A stretch of DNA of 31,672 nucleotides from JAAYDY01 sp964500225 (lineage in GTDB: Bacteria > Planctomycetota > Phycisphaerae > FEN-1346 > JAACEH01). The notes under the pieces are model-generated. The model was not told where the DNA came from and did not search any database. It saw only the letters and a program-made list of their open reading frames with translations. The stretch is taken from NCBI GenBank assembly GCA_964500225.1, contig CAZCOA010000033.1, forward strand, positions 1 to 31,672, given 5' to 3'. The translations under genes and the position numbers were made by a program. Positions 7,460 to 15,311 of the stretch are shown piece by piece (positions within the stretch are counted from its first letter, which is position 1; every line of letters starts with the position of its first letter).

Positions 7460-9139
7460 TCATCGGCGGCCGTCAGCCTGCAAGAGGCAATAGCGTCGGC
7501 CGTCGCTCGGCGGCGTCTCGGGAAATACCCATCGCCACGGTCCGAGCTGTTCGATCTCGGCCGCTTCCTCGCCGCGGACTACGACGCAGCCGTCGGGATG
7601 GTCACGCCGCCAAGCGGCCAAGTCGTCTAATTGTTCCATAACAGGCACGCGTTGTGCAACGTAAAAAGTGACGGCGGCGGCATTGCGACGCCACTTGTAA
7701 AGGCAAATCCCCTGGGACGACGGATTCATCGAGGCGATGAATCGCCCCAGATCGGCCGAAGCCCGGTCCGTGGGCGACAGGATCAGACGAGCCGGTCCGG
7801 CGAGCACGACCAGGAACGTCACGAGGATCAGCGTCGCCATCGACGCCATAGCGGCCAATCTGCGGCGGCGGACGAACAGAACGAACGTAATGGTCAGCCC
7901 GACAACCAGGATCGCACCGAAGGGCGTCATCCAGTCCCTCACGTCGGGAAAACGCCGGGCGAGGACCGCGGCAGCCAGGACGGCGCCGGGAATGGCCAGG
8001 GCGTGAAGGGCGACGAACCAGCGTCCGAGGCGTGATCGGGGCCCCTGCCAGAGGAAGGTAACATAGTCCTCGCCGAGGCCGGCCAGGGCAAGCATGGCGG
8101 GCGTGGTGTTGAGAATGTAGTAGATGCGTTTCTCGGCGCTGAAGGTCAGCAGAGCAGCCAAGCCGAGGCCCCACGCCAGGAGAAAAGCCACGGCGCCGGG
8201 TTCGAGCGTTTTGCGGCGCACGGCGGTCACCAGGCCGACCACGACGAAGGCCGACCACGGCAGCCAGAGTGCCGGGGCCATGTAGAGGTAGTCGTAGAGG
8301 CGCGAGCTCCCGTCGAGCTCGCCCTGGGTGCGACCGAGGGACTGGGAGTGCCACTGGCCGGCCGCTTCGGGATACGATCGGATGACATAAAGGCCCCAGG
8401 GAACAATCACGGCGGCGAGAATGAGCGGCCCGGCGATCGGCAACATGCGTCCGATGCGGCGGGCGCGAGGATCCACGAGTGCGGTCCCGACGACGGCGAG
8501 GAACCAGACCGCCAGCGGCAGAGGCCCTTTGGCCAGAACGCCCAGGCCGAGACTCAGCCACATGGCCGCAAACAGGACCACCTGGCGTCGGCGGTTGGTT
8601 TCGGTAAGGCCGTACCAATAGGCCACCAGGGCCGCCGTGGTCAGCAGACACAGAAGCATGTCCACGGACCCCTTGCGAGACCAGACCATGGAGGCGGCCG
8701 AAGTGATGAAGGCCAGGCCCGCCACAAGGGCGGGTCGCCAGGCGACCATGCGCCGCACAAGGGCCACGACGAGCAGCATCGTGCCGACACCGGCCATGGC
8801 CGAAGGCAGTCGGAGGGTGAACTCGCTGATGCCGCCGCAGAGACGACCGAGGCCGGCCTGGATCCAGAACGGCAAGGGCGGCTTCTTGAAGTCGGGTTCG
8901 CCGGTGGAGAACAAGTGCGGCACAAGGCCGCGGCCGTGCTCCATCATGCCGCGCGTGCGTTCGGCGACGAGGGCCTCGTGATGCTCCAAGGGGATGCCGG
9001 AGCCGAGAAACGGGAGATTGATCAGGAGGGCGTAGAGCACGAGGACCACGAGCCAGAGCCAGGGTCGGCGCGGAGTGTCGCCGCACCGTGGCGGCGACAG
9101 CGGGCCGCACTCGTGAACCATGCTGGACTCGTCGGGCAT
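7460..9139 (-). CDS. ArnT-like membrane glycosyltransferase (PMT/GT83 family)
   Basis: This 559-residue polytopic membrane protein has an N-terminal helix (about 27-47) and then a periplasmic loop with HHEALVAE (53-60) and FKKPPLPFW (84-92). These match the loop 1 hallmarks DExxYAE and FxKPPL of ArnT-like enzymes, which transfer sugars from undecaprenyl phosphate to lipid A or other lipids. Roughly ten more helices follow, then a soluble C-terminal domain of about 90 residues. The Asp of the usual DE pair reads His here (H54-E55). Start 9139 has GGAGAGG just before it; the frame extends upstream but the longer form has no family support. It lies 35 bases upstream of the dehydrogenase gene. 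Confidence 0.87.
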   Translation of the reverse strand: MPDESSMVHECGPLSPPRCGDTPRRPWLWLVVLVLYALLINLPFLGSGIPLEHHEALVAERTRGMMEHGRGLVPHLFSTGEPDFKKPPLPFWIQAGLGRLCGGISEFTLRLPSAMAGVGTMLLVVALVRRMVAWRPALVAGLAFITSAASMVWSRKGSVDMLLCLLTTAALVAYWYGLTETNRRRQVVLFAAMWLSLGLGVLAKGPLPLAVWFLAVVGTALVDPRARRIGRMLPIAGPLILAAVIVPWGLYVIRSYPEAAGQWHSQSLGRTQGELDGSSRLYDYLYMAPALWLPWSAFVVVGLVTAVRRKTLEPGAVAFLLAWGLGLAALLTFSAEKRIYYILNTTPAMLALAGLGEDYVTFLWQGPRSRLGRWFVALHALAIPGAVLAAAVLARRFPDVRDWMTPFGAILVVGLTITFVLFVRRRRLAAMASMATLILVTFLVVLAGPARLILSPTDRASADLGRFIASMNPSSQGICLYKWRRNAAAVTFYVAQRVPVMEQLDDLAAWRRDHPDGCVVVRGEEAAEIEQLGPWRWVFPETPPSDGRRYCLLQADGRR

Positions 9140-9321
9140 CCCACCTCTCCACGCTCGCCTGGGCGACGGTACGGCGGCCGCGTTGGACGACGGCGGCAGA
9201 CAGCAACCGGCCCCCGGGCAGTGCAAGCACGGCATTATCGCCGGTGGGGCCGCCGCGGTCAATGGTGGAGGAGAAACCGATGTGGACGGGCAGCGGGTGA
9301 ACTGGAAGTGGCGGCGGTGGT
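9140..9321. other. 182-base spacer inside the minus-strand cluster
   Basis: No gene is seen between the DUF2752 gene and the ArnT-like gene. It is the largest gap inside the 5405-10994 cluster and could hold a secondary promoter for the sugar genes, but I could not read clear -35/-10 boxes. Confidence 0.4.
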
Positions 9322-9732
9322 TCAGTAACCTTGGAGAATCAGGTAGGCCCAGTTGATCAGGAGCAGCAGGATCAGCACGGCGGTGACGGCGTGAACCTCG
9401 CGGTGGGACATTTCGAGGCGGATGGCTCTGGCCGAGACCAGTCGCACGGCGAGGACGACGCCGGCCACGGCGATGGCGGTGCAGACGAGGGGATTGAAGA
9501 GCCAGGCCCGGACAGGGTGTCCGGCCAGGAGCGCCTCGGCGGCGCGCGTGGAGCCGCAACTCGGACACGGCAGGCCGGTGAGGTTCTTGAAGGCGCAGAG
9601 GGAGAAGTCGGTGCCGGCGCGGCGCTGGAGGATGATCGTGGCCAGGATCAGCGCGCCCCAGAGGACAACAAGGAGGACGGCCCACCAAGGGACGCGCGGC
9701 AGGCGGGAGGCTCGGACGAAACGCAGTCTCAT
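9322..9732 (-). CDS. DUF2752 family membrane protein
   Basis: This 136-residue protein has the DUF2752 core: C-x-F at CAFKNLTG, then LPCPSCGSTRAAEALL and a later FNPL. The conserved Cys (CPSC) and TRA motif are intact. Three hydrophobic helices flank and follow the core (about 15-33, 77-98 and 113-131). The family is common in Planctomycetota and Bacteroidota; its function is unknown, and the Cys pairs suggest metal binding or a disulfide in the membrane. ATG 9732 lies 1 base after the stop of the upstream membrane protein gene, so the two are translationally linked. The upstream in-frame start at 9789 overlaps that gene and is not preferred. Confidence 0.88.
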   Translation of the reverse strand: MRLRFVRASRLPRVPWWAVLLVVLWGALILATIILQRRAGTDFSLCAFKNLTGLPCPSCGSTRAAEALLAGHPVRAWLFNPLVCTAIAVAGVVLAVRLVSARAIRLEMSHREVHAVTAVLILLLLINWAYLILQGY

Positions 9733-9733
9733 G

Positions 9734-10291
9734 TCACTCGACGTAGCCGATAGTCTCCCATTGGCCGCGGCGGCGGCGGTGATCGGCAATGGTCATGGCA
9801 ACCAGCCAGCCAAAGCCCGCGCTCAAGGTCATCAGCGCCGCGTAGAGGCCGAGCGAGACGAGGCCGTCCGGCGTGCCGAGAAGGTCGCCGACCCAGCAGA
9901 GCGTGTCGCGCACGCCGGCGCCGCTCAGCAGCCCCATGGCCACAACGCCCACAGTGACATAGAGCACCGACAACGGGGGCACCCAGAACATGGCGCGGCC
10001 CTGGAGTCGTGCGGGCAGGCCCCAGCGGCCGAATATCAGCCCGATGGCGAGGCTCAGGGCCGCCAGCAGCAGCGCGGAAGCCGCCAGCAGCCACAGGTAG
10101 ATGTCGGCGTGGTTGTGTAGAGTGCGGAAGATCGGCCCGGCACTGCCGGTCATCCAGGATCGTCCGATGCCGCCGCGGCGGCAGAGTTCCATGATGACAA
10201 GAACCACGCCGGTCGCCAGCGACACCAGCAGGTGCGCCGCCAGGGTCAGCTTCAGGGGCGAATGCAGGAATGCCTTCAGTCGCGCAGCCAT
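9734..10291 (-). CDS. Four-helix membrane protein, unknown function
   Basis: This 185-residue protein is not recognised. Four hydrophobic segments are visible at about 15-33, 63-86, 100-122 and 140-165, with a short charged tail (DHRRRRGQW). ATG 10291 has AGAGG 7 bases ahead of it. A GTG start at 10354 is possible but lies against the end of the lipoprotein gene and lacks a better site. It follows the lipoprotein gene by 67 bases and precedes the DUF2752 gene by 1 base. The pairing with DUF2752 suggests the two membrane proteins work together. Confidence 0.72.
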   Translation of the reverse strand: MAARLKAFLHSPLKLTLAAHLLVSLATGVVLVIMELCRRGGIGRSWMTGSAGPIFRTLHNHADIYLWLLAASALLLAALSLAIGLIFGRWGLPARLQGRAMFWVPPLSVLYVTVGVVAMGLLSGAGVRDTLCWVGDLLGTPDGLVSLGLYAALMTLSAGFGWLVAMTIADHRRRRGQWETIGYVE

Positions 10292-10358
10292 GAAACAGCC
10301 TCTGGTGCCTGCAATCAACGATTCGATCCACCCGTCCCGCCACCGGATGCGCACGGGA

Positions 10359-10994
10359 CTACTGGGCCGGCAACTGGACGCGGACGGCTCGCTGGGCCGA
10401 CAAAACGCGGCCGTCCAGCGTGGTGAACCGGACGGCGACGGTCAGGTCGGCGTGCTGAGGCAGTCGTCCTTCGGGCCACGTGAGCTCGAAGGAATAACTG
10501 CCGGCACCGAACATGCCGACCCACTCGCGGCCCGCCTGGTCCACGGTAAACGTCCACCGGCCAAGTTGTCGTTGGCCCTCGGGCAGGGCCAGGTCGAACA
10601 GCTCGATTTCGACGGCGCCGGCCCGCTTGACTGTATCGTTGTACCGGTCTTTGGGGACGACGACGACGCGGATGCCCTCGTCGCCGGGCTTGCCGTCGGT
10701 GTCCATGCCGCCGGTGACACGGCCGAGTTCGATGGTGACAGCTCGGAACGGGTCCTCCGCCTCGGCGGTGCGCCCGTCGAGGCGATCGACTCCCTCGCGC
10801 GGCGTCATGGAGGTCTGGCCGCCGCCCAGCTCGGCAATGCGGCGGACCAGTTCCTGGCGTTCGAGCTGGAGGTTGCGGTTCTCGTGGAGGGCCCGCTGGA
10901 GCCGCTGGTCGGGCGTCAACGGATCGGGAGAGCAGCCGACCGCGGCGACTCCCAGCGCGGCGGCGGAAAGAATGGCAATTCGGGACCACGTCAT
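10359..10994 (-). CDS. Secreted lipoprotein with coiled-coil N-terminal region
   Basis: This 211-residue protein has a lipoprotein signal: hydrophobic core 6-20 and lipobox AVGC with the lipidated C21. Residues 30-55 (QRLQRALHENRNLQLERQ) look like a short coiled coil. The rest (about 85-211) is beta-rich, with VEIELFDLALPEGQ, SYSFELTWPEG and a final RVQLPAQ, resembling an Ig-like fold. No enzyme motif is visible. It is the first gene of the 5405-10994 run and has a near-consensus promoter at 11038-11066. ATG 10994 is preceded by GAGAGGG. It is probably attached to a membrane and faces the periplasm. Confidence 0.78.
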   Translation of the reverse strand: MTWSRIAILSAAALGVAAVGCSPDPLTPDQRLQRALHENRNLQLERQELVRRIAELGGGQTSMTPREGVDRLDGRTAEAEDPFRAVTIELGRVTGGMDTDGKPGDEGIRVVVVPKDRYNDTVKRAGAVEIELFDLALPEGQRQLGRWTFTVDQAGREWVGMFGAGSYSFELTWPEGRLPQHADLTVAVRFTTLDGRVLSAQRAVRVQLPAQ

Positions 10995-11037
10995 CGAACA
11001 GACCCTCTCGGCAAACGGTGTGTGCGGAACGGCACTC

Positions 11038-11066
11038 ACTGTACGACCGCCGCGGCGGCTTGTCAA
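11038..11066 (-). promoter_or_regulatory. Strong promoter with a palindrome in its spacer
   Basis: On the minus strand a perfect TTGACA (11066-11061) and TACAGT (11043-11038) are 17 bases apart. Transcription would start near 11031, about 36 bases before the lipoprotein ATG. The spacer contains the perfect 12-bp palindrome CCGCCGCGGCGG (11047-11058), a possible operator. It would drive the seven-gene cluster down to 5405, or at least its first three genes. Confidence 0.65.
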
Positions 11067-11182
11067 TCGGCAAGCGTTGCACGTGGCGAGAAGAGCCGAC
11101 ACAGGCTTTTCTTGGGAGCTCGGAGCCGTTACACTAACGGCGTGCGGTCATGGGCTGGATGGGATGCCAAGGAGACGCGCTG

Positions 11183-13630
11183 ATGGCGGTCAGGAAACTC
11201 ACCTATGAAGAGCTGCGCGACCTGTCGCAAGGCAAGGATTTCGATTTCACATCCACACGGTCGCTGCCTCCGTTGCGGGAGATCATCGGGCAGGATCGTG
11301 CGGTGGAGGCGCTGGAGTTCGGGCTCCAGATCCGCAGTCAGGGATACAACATTTTCGTGGCGGGGTATCCGGGTACGGGGCGTCGCCACGTGATCACGCG
11401 TTTTCTGGCGGAACGGACGCCGAACGAACCGGCACCGGACGATTGGTGCTACGTGTACCAGTTCGCCCGTCCGGACGAACCGATGGCATTGAATCTGCCG
11501 GCAGGCCAGGGCCCGCAGTTCGCCGACGACGTGGAGAAAGCGGTGGCCCAGGTTCGTCACCAGTTGCCGAAGGCGTTCGAGGGGGAACGGTATCACCGGA
11601 TGCGGAACGACGTGTTGTCGCGTACACGGCAAAAGCGGGAAAGGATTCAGGCCGTATTGAACCGGGAGCTGCGCGACAAGGGGCTGACGCTTCAGCAGAC
11701 GGCGCTGGGGATCGGGATCGTGCCGCTGAGCGAGTCGGGGGACCCGATGAGCCGGGAGCAGTTCGAGGCGCTGCCGCCGGAACGTCAGGAGGCGATCCGG
11801 CTTCAGCAGGAGTCGGTGCAGAACAGCCTGGAGCAGACGATGCGCCAGTTGCGGCAACTGGACGCCGAGCACCGCGACCAGATGCAGAAGATCGACGAGG
11901 ACGTGGCGCGGCAACTGGTGGAAGAAGTGCTGAAGGACCTGTGCGTCAAGTACGCGAAGCAGGATCGCATTTGTGCGCACCTTCGGGCGATGATGGACGA
12001 CATGGTGCGCAACCATGCGATGTTCCGGGCCGAGGAGAGCGAATCGGAGGAATCGGCATCGTCGGCGCCGGCGCTGATCGCCAAGCAGGACGCCCAGTTC
12101 AACCGGTATAAGGTCAACGTGTTCGTGACGAACGATCCGAAGGCCGGGGCGCCGGTGGTGTACGAGGCGAATCCGACGCACCCGAATCTGTTCGGACGCA
12201 TCGAGCGTCGCTATGCGTTGGGAGCGCTGATCACGGATTTCACGATGCTGAAGGCCGGAGCGGCCCACAAGGCCAACGGCGGGTACCTGATCGTCGAGGC
12301 GATCGACGTGCTGACGCGGCCGGGGGCGTGGGACGCGCTGAAACGCGCCATCGAGAGCCGCGAAATTCGACTGGAGGACTTGGGGCAGGCCTTGGGCTAC
12401 GCCTACAGCGAGACGCTGCGGCCGGAACCGATTCCATTCAACGCGAAGGTGATCCTGATCGGCAATCCGGTGATCTACCAGTTGCTGTTTTCGTTCGATG
12501 AGCATTTCCACGACCTATTCAAGGTCAAGGCCGAGTTCGCCGTGGACATGGACCGCACGGCCGCATCGCTGCATCAGTTGGCGATGTTCATCGCACGGCA
12601 GATTGAGGAACACAAGCTGCTGCCGCTGGATGCCGGGGCAGTGGCGGCGGTGGCGAACCACGCATCGCGTCTGATCGAGGACCGCTCGAAGCTGAGCACT
12701 CAGTTTGTACGGATTACGGATATTCTGTGCGAGAGCGACCACTGGGCCCGGCGCGAGAAGTCGCGGACCGTGACGGCGCGGCACGTGGAGAAGGCGATCG
12801 AGGCGCGGCGGCGACGAGCGAACCTGATCGAAGAGCGTCTGCGCGAGTCGGTCGAGCGAGGCCTGTTGATGATCGACACGCGCGGTCGTCGGGTGGGGCA
12901 AGTCAACGGCCTGGTGGTGTATCAGTTGGGCGACCACGAGTTCGGGATGCCGTCTCGCGTAACGGCCAACGTCCACCTGGGGTCGGCAGGCGTGGTCAAC
13001 ATCGAGCGTCGGGCCGACCTGTCGGGAAGCATTCACACCAAGGGCGTGGAAATCCTGTCGGGACTGCTGGGTGAACGGTTCTGTCAGGAGCGGCCGCTGT
13101 CGCTGTCGGCGACGCTGACGTTCGAGCAGTCATACGGAGGGGTGGAAGGCGACAGCGCCAGCAGCGCGGAGTACTATGCTCTGTTGAGCGCCCTGGCGGA
13201 CGTGCCCATCGACCAGTCGATTGCGGTGACGGGGTCGATCAACCAGAAGGGAGACAGCCAGCCGATTGGCGGCGCGACGTCGAAGGTCGAGGGGTTCTTC
13301 GACGTGTGCAAGCTCAAGGGGCTAACGGGCAAACAGGGCTGCATCCTGCCGGCCGCAAACGTGCAGAACCTGGTACTCCGCAAGGATGTCCTGGAAGCCA
13401 TCCGCAAAGGACAGTTCCACTTGTGGGCCATCGAGACGGTGGACGACGGTGTCGAGTTGCTCATGGGCAAGCCTGCCGGGAGGCGTTCGAAGCGCGGTTC
13501 GTGGACCAAGGGCAGCATCGGCGAACTGGTGGATCGGCGGCTGGCCGAGTACGCCGAGAAAGCCAGGACCTATGGCGAGCGGCCGGCCAACGGCAAGAAG
13601 AAGAACAATAACCACAATGCCAAGCAATAG
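11183..13630 (+). CDS. Lon-like AAA+ ATP-dependent protease
   Basis: This 815-residue protein belongs to the Lon-like group (AAA_32 plus Lon C-terminal protease domain), which lacks the classic Lon N-terminal substrate domain. It has a P-loop at 61-68 (GYPGTGRR), a long helical insert (about 130-300), and an AAA remainder with ANGGYLIVEAIDVL and NAKVILIGNP. The S16 protease domain carries the catalytic dyad S658 (EGDSASSAE) and K701 (ATSKVEGFF), 43 residues apart as in E. coli Lon. It would degrade misfolded or regulatory proteins in the cytoplasm. ATG 11183 has AAGGAG at 11169-11174. The cupin gene follows by 62 bases. Confidence 0.93.
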   Translation: MAVRKLTYEELRDLSQGKDFDFTSTRSLPPLREIIGQDRAVEALEFGLQIRSQGYNIFVAGYPGTGRRHVITRFLAERTPNEPAPDDWCYVYQFARPDEPMALNLPAGQGPQFADDVEKAVAQVRHQLPKAFEGERYHRMRNDVLSRTRQKRERIQAVLNRELRDKGLTLQQTALGIGIVPLSESGDPMSREQFEALPPERQEAIRLQQESVQNSLEQTMRQLRQLDAEHRDQMQKIDEDVARQLVEEVLKDLCVKYAKQDRICAHLRAMMDDMVRNHAMFRAEESESEESASSAPALIAKQDAQFNRYKVNVFVTNDPKAGAPVVYEANPTHPNLFGRIERRYALGALITDFTMLKAGAAHKANGGYLIVEAIDVLTRPGAWDALKRAIESREIRLEDLGQALGYAYSETLRPEPIPFNAKVILIGNPVIYQLLFSFDEHFHDLFKVKAEFAVDMDRTAASLHQLAMFIARQIEEHKLLPLDAGAVAAVANHASRLIEDRSKLSTQFVRITDILCESDHWARREKSRTVTARHVEKAIEARRRRANLIEERLRESVERGLLMIDTRGRRVGQVNGLVVYQLGDHEFGMPSRVTANVHLGSAGVVNIERRADLSGSIHTKGVEILSGLLGERFCQERPLSLSATLTFEQSYGGVEGDSASSAEYYALLSALADVPIDQSIAVTGSINQKGDSQPIGGATSKVEGFFDVCKLKGLTGKQGCILPAANVQNLVLRKDVLEAIRKGQFHLWAIETVDDGVELLMGKPAGRRSKRGSWTKGSIGELVDRRLAEYAEKARTYGERPANGKKKNNNHNAKQ

Positions 13631-13635
13631 CGCTG

Positions 13636-13671
13636 CCGTGCGGGAGATGCACGGGGCATGGCATCGGCCCC
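13636..13671 (+). promoter_or_regulatory. Two overlapping, mutually exclusive hairpins before the cupin gene
   Basis: CCGTGC (13636-13641) can pair with GCACGG (13649-13654), while GGGGC (13653-13657) can pair with GCCCC (13667-13671). The two stems share bases 13653-13654, so only one can form fully. No T-run follows. It may be chance in a GC-rich spacer. Confidence 0.25.
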
Positions 13672-13692
13672 GGCGTTATCAGGAGAGACCTC

Positions 13693-14040
13693 ATGGAATA
13701 CGTCAACGAAAAGGATCTTGAGTTCCGAGGCAGCGGGGGCCGTTCGGGCGTCAAGTATCTGTTTCGCGGGCCGATCATCGACTGGGGCGTGATCGTGTTT
13801 GCGCCCGGCGAGACGCTGGGCCGGCATTTCCACGAGCGGGTGGAGGAGACGTTCTACTTCATCGAGGGCAAGGGCGGCACCATAGTGATCAACAACGAGC
13901 GCCGGCCGATCCGCATCGGAGATGCATACCGCCTGGAACCGACTGAGCGGCACGACATCATCAATGATACCGACGCGCCGCTGCGTGCAGTGTTTATCAA
14001 GTCCACGTACGATCCGAAAGACAAGGTCAACGAGGCGTAG
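13693..14040 (+). CDS. Small single-domain cupin protein
   Basis: This 115-residue protein has cupin motif 1 as GETLGRHFHERVEE, with metal ligands H45, H47 and E51 or E52, and motif 2 near EPTERHDI with H87. All ligands for a divalent metal are present. Stand-alone cupins of this size include sugar isomerases, dioxygenase-like proteins and sensors, so no substrate is assigned. A CAGGAGAG site precedes the ATG. It may be co-transcribed with the Lon-like gene. Its last 14 bases overlap the end of the convergent MFS gene. Confidence 0.85.
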   Translation: MEYVNEKDLEFRGSGGRSGVKYLFRGPIIDWGVIVFAPGETLGRHFHERVEETFYFIEGKGGTIVINNERRPIRIGDAYRLEPTERHDIINDTDAPLRAVFIKSTYDPKDKVNEA

Positions 14041-15301
14041 GCTGGGGCGTCGCGGTGGCTATCGCGCGGCGGCTGCGGGCATAGATGGCCAGTTGGAGGC
14101 CGATGCCCCCGACGCACATGGCGGCTACGGCCAGGTAGGGCGTGCGGATCAGCAGCGGCCAGTCGGGCGGGACGCCAAGGACCTTCAGAAGGGTCGGCAC
14201 GTAGCCGGGCAGGAGCAGACCGCAGATGCTGCCCGAGCCAAGTACGGCCTCGTGCCATCCGGCCATGTGGGTGGACTCGTCGGTTCCCTCGATGCTGTAG
14301 AAGAGACTCCCCGAGTAGATGAACGAGTTGGCCAGCCCGATGACGACAAATCCGGCCAGCACGGTGGGCAAGTTGTCGGTCAGGGTGGCGGCGAGCAATC
14401 CGGCGGCAAGCATCGCCTGAAACGCGATGAACCGTTTGAGGCGATAGGACCATCCGTGGACGTGGAACAGCAGGGCAAACATGGCGGTGCCGGCCGTCGC
14501 AAGAGCTACGAGGAGCCAGAAGTGGCGATCGGTGGCGTTGCGTCCCTGCCACTGGACGTGGGCAAGCCCCTCGAACAACTGCCGCATGGTCGTCACGACG
14601 AGGTGGGCCATGAAGTTGGCGATGAAGCTCATCCGCATGAAGGTGCGGAGCAGTTGGCGGCCGTGCGCGGGTTCGATGCGGATGTGGTCGGCGACCTCGG
14701 CATCGGTGGGAAGACGGTTGCGCCACAGGGCGACGCAGGCGACGGTGGCCAGGCCGAGAACAATGCCGGCGTAGAAGACGGCGTTGATGGCCTGACGTCC
14801 GTCGGGGCCGGCGATGGTCTGTTCGCTCGGGTAGAGCAGCGACCCGACGAGCGGGCCGAGGATGGTGCCGGCACACCACATGGTGTTGAAAACGGAGAGG
14901 CGTTTTCGCAGGAGCACCCCCTGCCGGCCTCGGGAGAGTTCGGCCTCGATGTTGGGCCAGAATGCGCCGCCGCCGAGGCCCAGAAGGGCCATGGTAGCGA
15001 ACACGGCGGCAAGCGAGTCGGCACGGGTCAGCAGCAGTGCGGTGATCGGCAGCAGGGTTGCTCCGAGGACGGCGACGCGGCGCAGGCCGATGCGTGCTCC
15101 GAGCCGCGCGGCCAGCGGACTGGCCGGCACATACGTCAGCCAGTAGGCGACGCCGACGATCGCCAGGGCGCCGTGGCGTCCGCCGAGCACCTGGACGGTG
15201 AGCCAGCCGGTGGCGACGAAGTTGATCATCATCACGGCGTCGAACAGGATGATGGCCGTCCAGACGAAGCTATCGAAGAATCGGTCGTAGCGCTGGGACA
15301 T
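14027..15301 (-). CDS. MFS transporter
   Basis: This 424-residue protein has about 11-12 hydrophobic helices and MFS features. These are the cytoplasmic loop after helix 2 (AARLGARIGLRRVAVLGA, close to the loop 2-3 motif GxxxDRxGRR), a glycine-rich helix LLGLGGGAFWPNIEAE, and a long central loop. The loop sequence is not specific enough to name a substrate. It is the last gene of the minus-strand run tig-clpP-clpP-yhcH-hydrolase-MFS and starts 10 bases after the hydrolase gene region ends at 15312. No clear ribosome-binding site precedes ATG 15301, so it may depend on coupling. The neighbours suggest a glycan fragment or sugar acid as cargo, but this is inference. Confidence 0.85.
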   Translation of the reverse strand: MSQRYDRFFDSFVWTAIILFDAVMMINFVATGWLTVQVLGGRHGALAIVGVAYWLTYVPASPLAARLGARIGLRRVAVLGATLLPITALLLTRADSLAAVFATMALLGLGGGAFWPNIEAELSRGRQGVLLRKRLSVFNTMWCAGTILGPLVGSLLYPSEQTIAGPDGRQAINAVFYAGIVLGLATVACVALWRNRLPTDAEVADHIRIEPAHGRQLLRTFMRMSFIANFMAHLVVTTMRQLFEGLAHVQWQGRNATDRHFWLLVALATAGTAMFALLFHVHGWSYRLKRFIAFQAMLAAGLLAATLTDNLPTVLAGFVVIGLANSFIYSGSLFYSIEGTDESTHMAGWHEAVLGSGSICGLLLPGYVPTLLKVLGVPPDWPLLIRTPYLAVAAMCVGGIGLQLAIYARSRRAIATATPQPTPR

Positions 15302-15311
15302 GGCGGGGGAG

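Noticed and set aside
5952..7493. 513-residue plus-strand open frame
   Set aside because: It is the antisense shadow of the GT2 and dehydrogenase genes in GC-rich DNA and has a biased Val/Gly/Asp composition without any domain.
11129..12511. 460-residue minus-strand open frame
   Set aside because: It is antisense to the Lon-like gene and rich in His, Arg and Leu, as expected of a shadow frame.
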